Shown here one piece after another: positions 54,545 through 64,000 of a stretch of 64,000 bases of DNA; position 1 is the stretch's first letter; each line of letters begins with the position of its first letter. Made by a program: the position numbers and the translations under genes. The notes below the pieces were generated by a model, which was given only the letters and a program-made list of their open reading frames with translations, was not told the origin of the DNA and did not search any database. Source of the DNA: Periplaneta americana (Eukaryota; Arthropoda; Insecta; Blattodea; Blattidae); contig NC_091127.1 of the NCBI RefSeq assembly GCF_040183065.1, positions 20,498,891 through 20,562,890 of the forward strand. The letters run 5' to 3'.

Positions 54545-54835
54545 TAAGGAAGACAGTTTTATAATTATCCCTGATAAGGAGGTTCAGTCCCCCTGAACTC
54601 CCTGAAAATGTTTTGGGCAAATATGACATGAAGCTAACAATTATACACCATTACAGTTACGGTCATTCGTGTTTCTTTTTCTAATGTTTTGCTTATGTTT
54701 TACGAGTGACACATTTTCTCACTAGAGTTCATCAGAAACGCTAAATGTTAATATCCCCAACATTATCGCATATTAGTGAAATTTCCCTCGCGTATGTAAA
54801 CTTGAAATAGTTATTACAATTAGAAATATTTAAAG
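54545..54835. promoter_or_regulatory. Divergent promoter region between CDK8 and WDR6
   Basis: Only 291 bp separate the CDK8 start codon (minus, 54544) from the WDR6 start codon (plus, 54836), so both 5' UTRs and promoters must overlap or share elements unless upstream non-coding exons exist. No TATA box is evident in either direction at a useful distance. Confidence 0.6.
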
Positions 54836-54917
54836 ATGAATGTAGTAAAATACGAGTCACAATATATATTAACCGACGTTACAGCAGTTAAATTTGTCCG
54901 GGAATGGATACTTGCAG
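54836..54917 (+). CDS. Wdr6: WDR6 exon 1
   Basis: MNVVKYESQYILTDVTAVKF, then VREWILAG; donor gtaatt. First ATG after the divergent promoter; an in-frame stop (TAG at 54809) precedes it. Confidence 0.8.
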
Positions 54918-57900
54918 GTAATTGTTACACTAACCTCAAACCAACTACTATATGTATTTATCTTAGTTTATTCATCATAAAATTCCATATTTGTTATAAT
55001 ATTGATTCGAAAACAATTCGCAGTATTTTCGGTTCTAGTTTCATTCACATTACCAAACTGATTCTAAATAAAACATGCATCTGAATTTAGGTTATGTAAA
55101 ATTCATATATGAGAGGAGACAATATGAATGTCACCTTATGTAATTATAGTCATAAATTGTTCGAAGACAAGTTGAAAGCTCATAAGTGACACCACTAAGG
55201 CATCACTCATGAGGCAACTAAGCCATGAGGTGATGGGTAGGTGACCAGTTCCTTTCTCCCTCCACCATACATAACTGACTAGTAACATATTACACTAATC
55301 AGACTTAAGATGTATACAAACATTATTGTTCTTTCTCTGACACATAGCTATCGTCAAGTGAGATGTACAGTAAGGCCCGAAAGTCTTGTCCCCCCCTCCC
55401 TTGTTTGTATGTTGATTTGCATCCATTTTGAACATGTCATAGCAGATGTGTGAAAATGATTGATACTTTACGTTCAGCTTGTTTAGTGATCCAGAACACC
55501 AGTATGGGCACCATCATTGTCGCGGCACAAAATGATGCGATACCATGTCCAGTGTGAAATTTTCCACAGCAAAGGCGGTGTGATTTTCCTGAATGTCTCC
55601 CTAACAGCTTGCTTCAAATCTTCAATTGTCTGGTATCGGTGTTTCAGACATGCTGCTTAATTATTCCCCACAGGGAAATCACACACCTTTGCTGTGAAAA
55701 ATTTCACACAGGACATGGCGCCGCATCATTTTGTGCCGCGACAATGATGGTGCCCATACTGATGTTCTGGATCACTAAACAAGCTGGAACGTAAAGTATC
55801 AACCATTGTCACACATTTGCTATGACATGTTCAAAATGGATGCACATCAACATACAAACAAGGTGGGGGGGGGCGACAAGACTTTCGGACCTTACTGTAC
55901 TAATTGATAGTAGATGTAGGCCTACATATCAGCCAGAACCTCAATCAATCAATACCTCTTTTAGACGGGCAGACATTATTGCTATCAATGGACGCTTAAA
56001 ACGGGCTCTTGTTCTTGACCCTACTATCCGTTTCGAAAGAAACCTAAATCAGGCCACTGAAGTTGATATTGAGAAGAAGTCCATATATGAGCTTTGTCTG
56101 CCGTATCTTTCTCAAAAGTACAACGTCCCTCTTAAACAATGGTCCGTCATTGGTTTGCTGTTTGGCAGTAGAGGTTCAATCACAAAATTCACGTGGAATT
56201 ATCTTAAGGAACTTCACATTCCTTTTGATTATGTAATGTCTATTCTTATAAATATTATCAAGGATTCTCTTCAAATATTACATCATCATCTCTATTTCAA
56301 TTAATCAGCTTATATTTGCCTTCAGCAATTAACTTTCTTTTTTCTTTAATGTATCACATCACATTATATTATACATGTTTATTGTATTCAGGACCCTTGT
56401 GGTCACTCAAAATTCTTTGAGCTGATGTCTATAATTTAGAATTTTATTATGGTCATAATATTAGGTATACAATATTTTGCTGCCATTTCTGAAAGAACTA
56501 ATGGTTACATTTAAATCCAGCCATTCTTCCTTATTTTACTCATGACGACAAATCATAAATAATCAATCTGGTTTATTCCTATTGACATTTTCCCCAAAAG
56601 TGAAAATATCAAGGTTTATTTGTTTATAATAAAATGAATAGCTACAGAAATTTTTTTTATTATGAGAAAGCATTGATTGTGTTGCAGAGTTGTTTTTCTT
56701 CTAAATATATTGAAGTTTTACAATAAATACCGGTACATTATTTTTACATCAAATAGCCTACTGCATCTAGAAGCGTTTTTTTTTTTTTTTTTTTTTACTA
56801 AAAACTTGAACGAGCAGATATAGTATTCTTCACAATATTATTTTGTTCTGTCGATTGACACCTTCTTCTATATGTTTATATTTTGTACTTCATAACAAAA
56901 TAGTAACCATAGGTAAAGTAGGCATAAAGATAAAGATTTAAGAGGAAGGTGTAACTTACAGGTGTGCACTTCATTTATATTACCCGGTAAATGCTGTATT
57001 ACACATTCTACTGCTAAGAGACACTAAAACCACAAATGTGGAGGCAGTACTCAAGAACAATAATAACCAATTTGGTAGAACCTATTCTTCAAGATCTATT
57101 GTGCTACCCCATCCTAAATCCCAACCAATAAGTCTGGTCTTCATAATGAATCGAACAAAATCACTGATTGAGGCAATTGAAAGCTCTTTTAATTTTGGGA
57201 AATGATCCCTAAAACACTAGCTTTTTGATAAGTCAGGGTCTCGCAGACTGGTGTTGTGGAAGAGAAGGCCTGATGGCCTTAACTACAGCAGAATAAGTAA
57301 ATAAATAATACGCAGGCAGCTGTCATATTCTATTAATAATTCATCATGCAATTTTTATGTTTGTACTAACATTTTAGGTATTGGAGGAACTATTCAAATT
57401 TTCGAAATAAAATCTGGTAAACTTGTAACAAAGGAGGAGATATTTGAAGAACAAAGCATACACCACATATTTATTGCACAGAATCGGAATCTAGCTGTGG
57501 TTGGAGGGAAGAGAATACAGCTGTGTGAGATTGAGGATGGAGATTCCTTTAAGTAAGTAATTTTTATTCACATGTTAAAATATTATATTGACATTAATGT
57601 CGGTATTCTAAAACGTTACTTTGTTTGGATGTACAGATAGGCCTATTGTGCATTAAGTATACCTTTTAGCATATATTTTCAGAAATAAGTATCACAACTT
57701 TGTATGCGAATTATATGGAACAAATGTGAGAACTTACCACAACTTTTCATAATAGATTACAATTCTGTAGGAAATTTCTTTGGTAACACTATTTTTTTTT
57801 TTTTCATTTTTTAATCTTAGATTTTATATTTTCAATTGCTTTAACTTCAAGATCATTTCACAACTATTTGGAGCAGTACAATATTGTTACATTTAATACA

Positions 57901-58177
57901 ATGCATTGCTGCCATCTATTGGCCAGTCCTCTTATCTCCATGCCATCTAGCGGTCATGTCAGCATACATGTCCTCCATGTACAATTAATGGGGATTACTA
58001 TTCAAATTGTACAATAGCCGAAAGGTCATGAGACTATCATCTCGGTACCAGGTCATATAATGGATGGAAAAACATAAAAAATCAATGGATCTTGCAAAAC
58101 AATATCTGTATTTTATGTAATGAAAATGGGAACTAATTCGACATTAACTTTTAAATTATTAGATTCCTACTTATTTG

Positions 58178-58215
<38 letters not shown>

Positions 58216-58523
58216 TGCTAATTCAAAATTTGTCATGGAATTCGTGTAGCACGTGATTTTTCAATTTGTTTCTGTAAACATCTATATGATCCAGAGAGGG
58301 TGAAATTTGTTTCTCTTATAATCTGCATTCCTTTTCTTCTGCATTCTTATCATGAATAATTCTGAGAAATCAGGAAGCATCTATTTTTTTGTTTGTTTGC
58401 ATGTGATATTTATTTTACATTTGTATCTGAGTAATGAAAACCATGAGATTCTTATACTGCAATGGAAATGATGATGATGATGATAATGATGATGATGATG
58501 ATGATGACGACCACCACCACCAC

Positions 58524-58561
<38 letters not shown>

Positions 58562-61500
58562 TAATCTATACTAATAATAAATCTGTAGCCGAAATTTTTC
58601 TGGTAATTTTCGATTTTCCAAAAATAATTGGTCCTAACATATATAATTAACCACTCTGAAACCGAAAATCGCTTTTTTGAAATTTTTGTCTGTATGTCTG
58701 TCTGTCTGTCTGTCTGGATGTTTGTTACCTTTTCACGCGATAATGGCTGAATCGATTTATATGAAAATTGGAATATAAATAAGTTCGCTGTAACTTAGAT
58801 TTTAGGCTATATGACATTCAAAATTTAAAAGGGGGGTTGTAAGGGGGCCTGAATTAAATAAATCGAAATATATAGCTTATTACTGATTTTTGTGAAATAT
58901 TACATAACAAAAGTTTCTTTAAAAATGATTTTCGATAAGTTTTATTCTTTTGCAAAATTTTGATAGGACTGATATTTAATGAGATAAATGAGTTTTAAAA
59001 TTAAAATACAATGCCATCTAAGGCGGTGTAATGAAATGAAAACAAATGACTACGTCTATAAGGGGCCTTGGACAACAACAATCGAATGCTATGAAACATA
59101 GCCTACAGAGAATGTTTCTGTGTTTGTATGAAGTAATATCGAAAGCTAAATTAACCGATTTGTATAATTAATTATTATTTCACCATTGGAAAGTGTAGTT
59201 TCTCTAGATGGACATAATGCTATAATGTTATTACAGTAACTTCTGAGTGCTCTCTGGACCAAAATGATCGCATTTTAATTATTTAAATACAATTTAAATG
59301 AAGTAACATATTAAACGATTTATCCTTCTATCAAACACGAATGTTCCATGGACCAGATGTCCTATTTTAATTATGTAATTACTTTATATTTATTTCTAAC
59401 AGGTGCAGCGGAGCACACGGGTACGGCTAGTAATAATAATAATACCATTATCGTCTTTCTTGATAATGTAATTTGTAATTATCTAAAAGTCTATTCACTA
59501 TATTTTTAATCCTGATATCAACAAAGCAAAATGTATTCATCTGCAAGTGATTGCTGTGATTGAAATAATAACACGGGATGCTGGTACTACTTTCAAGTGC
59601 CATGTGGCAAGGTATGAGTGCTGCTTTGTTAAAGTAGCCCACAGTCAAATAAAACTATGATCGCTGTAAGATTAAAATTATTACAATTGTTGTTGTTTAA
59701 TCAACTGTCTGAAAACAGGTCTGAACCCCACAAGTGATACCAACATGGCACCACTTATGAGACAACTAGGCCAGGAGATAATGGGGTGGGGTGGCCAGTT
59801 CCTTTCCCTCTATTATAATTAACAATTCTAAATTAATTAAGTTAACATTACTTACATTAACAGTCACTGTCAGTGTACAGAAATGGCAAAAAAACCGGAC
59901 CGACCCTTGTAGCTGATACAAAAGAATTCTGTGCTGTGTATTGTGTCAAACTGTGGTAATTTCAATATGAATAATGAAGCCAGAGGTATGTACTGCTATT
60001 TAATGTAAAAATACGCAGTTATCTTTGCCGAAGAGAGGTAGAAATGTAATATTGATGCCAGATGAAAATAAAACTCTCAAAGTTTTTTCGTCTGTAAGTT
60101 TGAGGCATGGGACTGAACCCGGATGGTCTATGGCGAGTCCTTGGCATCAACCCCTTTGATTAGATTACCCCCCTTTGAGTTGATTACCTGGTTGGGTTTT
60201 TCCGAGGTTTTCCCTAAATCAAAAGGCAAATGCCGGGTAATATTTTGGCGAATCCTCGGACGTCACCTCATCTCACTACATCTTGACAAAATATTGTAAA
60301 AAATTGCACAAAATTGTAAAAATTGTAGAAAATTACTAAATTGTAAAACTATAAAAATTTGTAAAAATTGTAATTGTAATATTGTAAAATTTTGACTTGT
60401 TCCACATCTTAAAGCTTCATTGCTCATGTAAGATCTATGGAATAAAATAAATAAATGAATGAATCAATGAAACTGAAGAAAACAAAAGACGGTAAGAATA
60501 AAACAAATGCAATAAATTTCATTGTTACAATTAATTGTACAAGATGGATGTGTTTTGTGACTAGCAAAATTTGAATCTGTGACTCTGAAATCAGCTAAAA
60601 GGGTTGGTCCGGTTTTTTTTTTTGCCCTACTGTACATGAATAAAAATTCCCGAACCTGTTTTGAAGCAATAAAAGAGGTTTTTTTTTGTATCAGACAGCA
60701 GGAAATTTAAATCGTAAAATAGGCAATGATGATTATCAGGCTTCTGTGTGTATCATGTTTTGACAGGATCTCGAGGCGTGTAGCATGGTGTGCTGATGAC
60801 TGGATCCAGTATCTGACATGGCTCGAGTGTGGAAATGTAGTCACAGTGACTGCACACAACAAAATCTCCCTGTGGAATGGTCAAACAGGACAGAAACTGA
60901 AGAACATACATTGTCAAATAAATTGTATCTTGTATCCTTTATGTATCGTAGATGGTACTTACTGTTGAGATAGCTCATTATATTCGCAGAGATGCCAACC
61001 TTTCAAGTGTTTATTAGTAATTCCATATTGCGAGTGATGAAAGAAATGGATTTGATATTTAGAAGATTTTGTAGAATTCCTGACTTATAAAATTGCTGTG
61101 GGACAAGTTGGCAAATTGTCACCTCTTCTTTTCCTGTTGCTGTTTTATCGCCATATAAATTTAGTACGATTCTTGGCATCTCTCAGTGCAGTCCCTACCC
61201 GGAGATCCGATTGAGGGACTATTTTACCTCCGGAGAATTTTACACTGAGGGACTCCATGAATATAAACAGTGAAAAATATAGTGGGACTGCGTTGGTGGT
61301 AATGCAGCTTATGTGGGTACCTCTTTGTTACTTGTTAGCTTAAACAACAAGTTTAAGCCCCCTCACCACGACAAGGTGAGTACCCACGAGAGAGATATTC
61401 CAAAATATCAAGAAAGTTATTTCATACCATGTTCATCCTCCTCCAGTCTTGACACTGAATTGCTAGCTATTGATGCTGCTCTTCAGTGTGTTACTCAAAT

Positions 61501-62481
61501 TTCTGAAAAGTCTATTTGCATACTTACCGACTCCAAGGGGGCTATATTTAATATAATTAAATGTGTACCAAACCTATATGCACATAGAATTATTCCAATT
61601 CAGAAACAACTACGTAAACTAAGAGAACTCCAAAAGGAAATAACATTTCAATGGATACCTAGTCATTGTGTATACCTGGAAACGAGAAAGTCTATAATAT
61701 TGCAAAACAGGCAACATATTTGCAACCAAGACCTCTTCAAGTGATATCTCTATCCAATGCTTTTACTTCAGTAAAGTCTCATTTTACAAACCTATGGATC
61801 AACAATTGGCTCTCTTCTGTACAAAAGAAACCAAATGACCTGGAAATGTACAAAAACTTACCCAGACATGTTCAAACATTTTTAACAAGAGCCAGAACAG
61901 GTCACATTGTCACTCAATTGTACCTACACCGATTTCACATTTCTGATAATCCTACTTGTCTGTGGTGTAATAATCGTGATGAATATCTGGAACACATTCT
62001 TCTATACTGTCCATCCATAAACCACAAAAGAAGTACATTAAAATCATCAGTACCAGTTGCAGAAGATACAGCCCTGCAGTAAATATTGACTACACCCCAC
62101 CTCTGGCAACTAGCAACAGGCATCTATAATGAACACCGATCAAAATACCCCTCATTTCTCGTGAAAAACAACAACTGAATATACTACAGTGGACTATAGT
62201 GGACTTTATGTTGTCAGCAAACAGTTGCATACATTAAGAAGATTGATTTTATCGCCGCATCATTGAGTAGTCTTTAGTAGAAGTTAAATAAAGAGCTACC
62301 TACGGTGCAATACTCCTTAACAAGTTTGTTCAGATACTGTGCTCTTCTGGATGGGTCATCATGGGATGAGATGATTGTGTTTGCTGGCACTGTGTTCCAG
62401 CAAGTCTTGGTGTGGGCTCCAGCCTCTGTACAGACAGAAAAAGAAGTGTGTCCAGTACTTCACACACTAGAGGGTCACGAT
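54836..62481 (+). CDS. Wdr6: WDR6-like WD-repeat protein, first four exons (gene continues right)
   Basis: Exons 54836-54917, 57378-57552, 60767-60931 and 62334-62481 join in frame (570 nt, 190 residues) with gt/ag junctions. The protein has WD-type blades: GGTIQIFEIKSGKLV, GGKRIQLCEIEDGD, NVVTVTAHNKISLWNGQTGQ, then WDEMIVFAGTVFQQVLVWAP. DDWIQYLTWL and MIVFAGTVFQQVLVW line up with human WDR6 stretches as I recall them (SDWIWDARWL, LTIVAGAVSNQLLVW). Human WDR6, like yeast Trm734, is the partner of FTSJ1/Trm7 in 2'-O-methylation of tRNA position 34. The family has over 1000 residues, so most of the gene lies beyond 64000. Confidence 0.85.
55180..55270 (+). repeat. Dispersed repeat, copy 1
   Basis: GCTCATAAGTGACACCACTA and GGTGACCAGTTCCTTTC match the stretch 59725-59815 (CACAAGTGATACCAAC, GGTGGCCAGTTCCTTTC). 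Class unknown. Confidence 0.6.
55368..55897. mobile_element. Tc1-type foldback MITE with about 200 bp arms
   Basis: Flanked by TA (55366-55367, 55898-55899). The ends CAGTAAGGCCCGAAAGTCTT / AAGACTTTCGGACCTTACTG begin arms that pair over about 200 bp. The short centre, read on the minus strand, gives TIEDLKQAVRETF, a piece common near the C-terminus of Tc1/mariner transposases. Non-autonomous. Confidence 0.85.
55905..56304 (+). mobile_element. R2-type LINE 3' end (restriction-like endonuclease)
   Basis: An open frame to 56304 reads RRADIIAINGRLKRALVLDP, TIRFERNLNQATEVDIEKKS, YLSQKYNVPLKQWSVIGLLF, GSRGSITKF and ends LHHHLYFN. R.DI, then DPTIRFE, fits a PD-(D/E)XK nuclease core at the C-terminus of R2-like LINEs. 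It is the same family as 21665-22200. The CCHC motif and reverse transcriptase are missing (5' truncation). Canonical R2 lives in 28S rDNA; this copy sits in a WDR6 intron. Confidence 0.8.
56305..57229. other. WDR6 intron 1, no gene recognised
   Basis: AT-rich, with a T run at 56779-56798. 57000-57200 has a broken frame (EAVLKNNNNQFGRTYSS) that may be the end of an old LINE. Confidence 0.4.
57230..57312 (+). repeat. LINE or SINE 3' tail
   Basis: GAGAAGGCCTGATGGCCTTA, then CAGCAGAATAAGTAAATAAA. A GGCC..GGCC hairpin before a TAAATAAA tail is a common 3' end of insect CR1/Jockey-group LINEs and of SINEs that borrow it. Confidence 0.65.
57378..57552 (+). CDS. Wdr6: WDR6 exon 2
   Basis: Acceptor attttag, then GIGGTIQIFEIKSGKLVTKE and IAQNRNLAVVGGKRIQLCEI, donor gtaagt. 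Confidence 0.85.
58169..58216. repeat. ATC microsatellite
   Basis: An ATC run; 58464-58556 adds GAT, CCA and AAT runs one after another, just before the Helitron start. Confidence 0.9.
58565..59430 (+). mobile_element. Non-autonomous Helitron
   Basis: Starts TCTATACTAATAATAAATCT and ends GGGTACGGCTAG, with A before and T after, the A-T host site of Helitrons. TC start, CTAG end and no target duplication fit rolling-circle transposition. Inside, GTCTGTCTGTCTGTC is followed by a TGGCTGAATCGATTTATATG stretch usual in insect Helitrons. No Rep/helicase frame. Confidence 0.85.
59690..59825 (+). repeat. Dispersed repeat, copy 2
   Basis: Starts TTGTTGTTGTTTAATCAACT and includes CTGAACCCCACAAGTGATAC and TGGCCAGTTCCTTTCCC; related to 55180-55270. 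Confidence 0.6.
60107..60460 (+). repeat. tRNA-SINE body joined to a LINE-like tail
   Basis: 60187-60268 (TACCTGGTTGGGTTTTTCCG, AATGCCGGGTAATATTTTGG) is a plus-strand relative of the 35200 SINE body. From 60270 it runs through an AAAATTGTAA-rich stretch into GACTTGTTCCACATCTTAAA and an AATAAATAAATGAATGAA tail. Confidence 0.65.
60767..60931 (+). CDS. Wdr6: WDR6 exon 3
   Basis: Acceptor tgacag, ISRRVAWCADDWIQYLTWLE, then LKNIHCQINCIL, donor gtatcc (weak but the only one that keeps the frame). Confidence 0.85.
61300..62165 (+). mobile_element. I-group LINE 3' part: RNase H and zinc-binding domain
   Basis: Two overlapping frames give LDTELLAIDAALQCVTQISE, ICILTDSKGAIFNIIK, ITFQWIPSHC, then after one frame change near 61670 PGNEKVYNIAKQAT, RARTGHIVTQLYLHRFHISD and NPTCLWCNNRDEYLEHILLYC. 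The RNase H acid residues (E, D) and the CxxC..H.C motif are visible. It lies in WDR6 intron 3, same strand; a different family from 27609-28350. Confidence 0.85.
62334..62481 (+). CDS. Wdr6: WDR6 exon 4
   Basis: Acceptor tgttcag, YCALLDGSSWDEMIVFAGTV, FQQVLVWAPASV, LHTLEGHD, donor gtgaga. LEGHD fits the start of the next WD repeat. The next exon is not within the window. Confidence 0.85.
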
Positions 62482-62489
62482 GTGAGATT

Positions 62490-63290
62490 CATTCATTCAT
62501 TAACCCTCCTCTTCTTCTTCTTCTTCTTCTTCAGTCCCTTCTGCTGCTAAGCGTCGGGTTCTCCGTCCATTTCATCCATTTTTCCCGGTCTCTACACATT
62601 CTCTTCATCTCTACCATTGTTTTTCCCTTCTTTTGGCCTATTCTTTCTATTGTATCCTCGCATTTAATCCTTGGTCTTCCTCATCGCTTTCTTCCTTCCA
62701 CTCTCATTTCCATCACCTGTTTAACCTTCCTTTCCTCTCCCATACGATATGCATGCCCAAACCATTTCAACTGCCTTTCATTAATCACCTCTGTTAATGC
62801 TTTTCTCATTTTAACTTCTTCTCTTATCCTGTCATTCCTTATCCTATCTCTTCTGGTCTTTCCTACAGTTCTTCTAAGATATTTCATTTCCACTGCTGTT
62901 AATTTACTTCGATGTTTATCTAAGAGTGGTAAGCTTTCGGTACTGTATTGTATTATAGGTTTAATTATTGAATTATATATCTGTATTTTTGTCTTAGTGG
63001 TTATTTCTTTTTTCCCAACTATTGTATTACTTATTTGATAGTATGCTGATGTTGCTTTCTGTACATTCAATGTTAAATTCTGTTCGCTGTCTATCTTCCT
63101 TAGAGATCCACATTACTTTACTCTTGTTGACATTAATCCGCATCCCTTTTCTCATTAACTCTTTGTTCCATTCCATCAGCATGTGTTGTAGGCTTTCAGG
63201 TGTTTCTGCTATTAAAATTATATCATCCGCATAGATTAACATTTGTAAATATACTGGTCTTAATCTCCAATTTCCCACTTTAGTTCTCCA
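62490..63290 (-). mobile_element. Non-LTR LINE 3' part with GAA tail
   Basis: Minus-strand frames give LQMLIYADDIILIAETPESL with the catalytic YADD, INVNKSKVMWISKEDRQR, IQIYNSIIKPIIQYSTESLP, then QLKWFGHAYRMGEERKVKQV. The 3' end is a GAAGAAGAAG microsatellite at 62508-62532. Two frames are used, so at least one break. It begins within 25 bp of WDR6 exon 4. Confidence 0.85.
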
Positions 63291-63309
63291 TTCACTAACC
63301 CACCAGAGA

Positions 63310-63690
63310 TAATATCAAAATTGCAGCTGAGCAGAGCATAGGCTATTAGAAAACTAAGAAAAAAAACCGTGGTTTGATGAAGATTTTTTCATGGGTAGTA
63401 CAAAGAAGGAAACAGGCAAAATTGAAATTCTTACAGATCCAACAGATCCAGTCCAGGCGAATAGAGATAATTATTTCATTGAAAGATAGGAAGCAAGTCG
63501 TACATTTAGGAACAAAAAAAGAGATTACTCGAAGGAAAAACTGAATGAGGTAGAAACAAATAGTAAGAATGAAAAACATTAGAGATTTATATAAGGGCAT
63601 AAAGGAATTTAAGAAAGGATATCAGGCAAGGGTAAACATTATCAAGGATGAGAATGGTGACTTGCTTGCAGACTCTCATTCCATCCTGAA
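63310..63690 (+). mobile_element. LINE linker region between endonuclease and RT
   Basis: Pieces in changing frames read KKPWFDED, VVQRRKQAKLKFLQDPTDPV, SRTFRNKKRDY, IRDLYKGIKEFKKGYQARVN and IIKDENGDLLADSHSILN. This is the stretch before the reverse transcriptase in RTE-type LINEs. It is cut off at 63690 where a minus-strand copy begins. Confidence 0.75.
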
Positions 63691-63691
63691 C

Positions 63692-64000
63692 TTACTTACT
63701 TACTTACTTACAAATGGCTTTTAAGGAACCCGAAGGTTCATTGCCGCCCTCACATAAGCCCGCCATCGGTCCCTATCCTGTGCAAGATTAAGCCAGTCTC
63801 TATCATCATACCCCACCTCCCTCAAATCCATTTTAATATTATCCTCCCATCTACGTCTCGGCCTCCCTAAAGGTCTTTTTCCCTCCGGTCTCCCAACTAA
63901 CACTCTATATGCATTTCTGGATTCGCCCATACGTGCTACATGCCCTGCCCATCTCAAACGTCTGGATTTCAAGTTCCTAATTATGTCAGGTGAAGAATAC
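63692..64000 (-). mobile_element. RTE-type LINE 3' end, continues beyond the window
   Basis: The minus-strand frame is open from the window edge to 63721: [56 protein letters not shown]. The TAAG tail is at 63692-63712. Very close to 23231-24226. Confidence 0.9.

Noticed and set aside
62412-63038. A 208-residue plus-strand membrane-like protein
   Set aside because: It lies antisense to the GAA-tailed LINE, and its hydrophobicity comes from the complement of an A/G-rich coding strand.

Overview
The window is eukaryotic and almost certainly from an insect. It holds two spliced host genes with GT/AG introns of up to several kilobases, a degenerate (TTAGG)-type tract, and a dense mix of LINEs, SINEs, Penelope-like, Helitron, mariner, pogo, hAT, piggyBac and Harbinger-like copies. 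The SINE and RTE-type LINE families look like those I associate with cockroaches, Periplaneta americana above all; that species call is recall, not a search.

Host genes. On the minus strand, ten coding exons from 54544 down to 30467 join in frame (1431 nt, 476 residues) into a complete CDK8, the kinase of the Mediator CDK8 module, with SMSACRE, HRD and DMG motifs and a polyglutamine tail. On the plus strand, four exons from 54836 to 62481 give the first 190 residues of a WDR6-like WD-repeat protein, which runs off the right edge. The two start codons are 291 bp apart, head to head, so they probably share a divergent promoter. CDK8 intron 2 also holds an unrecognised small minus-strand gene (51270 to 50380) that an RTE LINE has interrupted.

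Layout. 1-7.9 kb: a decayed piggyBac split by a trimeric tRNA-related repeat, a hAT MITE, a SINE and a TA-flanked element. 7.9-12 kb: a 2.1 kb minisatellite and the telomere-like tract. 12-28.5 kb: transposon remains, including tRNA-bearing repeats, R2-type and RTE-type LINEs, a Harbinger-like element carrying a LINE, and an inverted-repeat element carrying a pogo-like element and LINEs. 28.5-54.5 kb: CDK8 with introns full of nested elements, among them an apparently intact mariner and a Penelope-like element with hammerhead-like ends. 54.5-64 kb: WDR6 with a Tc1-type MITE, a Helitron and several LINE copies in its introns.

The most unusual signals are (a) repeated hammerhead-like cores (CTGANGA, short stem, GAAA) in the inverted ends of at least two elements and after a GIY-YIG reading frame; (b) a permuted trimer of a tRNA-related repeat with a perfect target-site duplication; and (c) several insertion histories that can be ordered exactly from target duplications.
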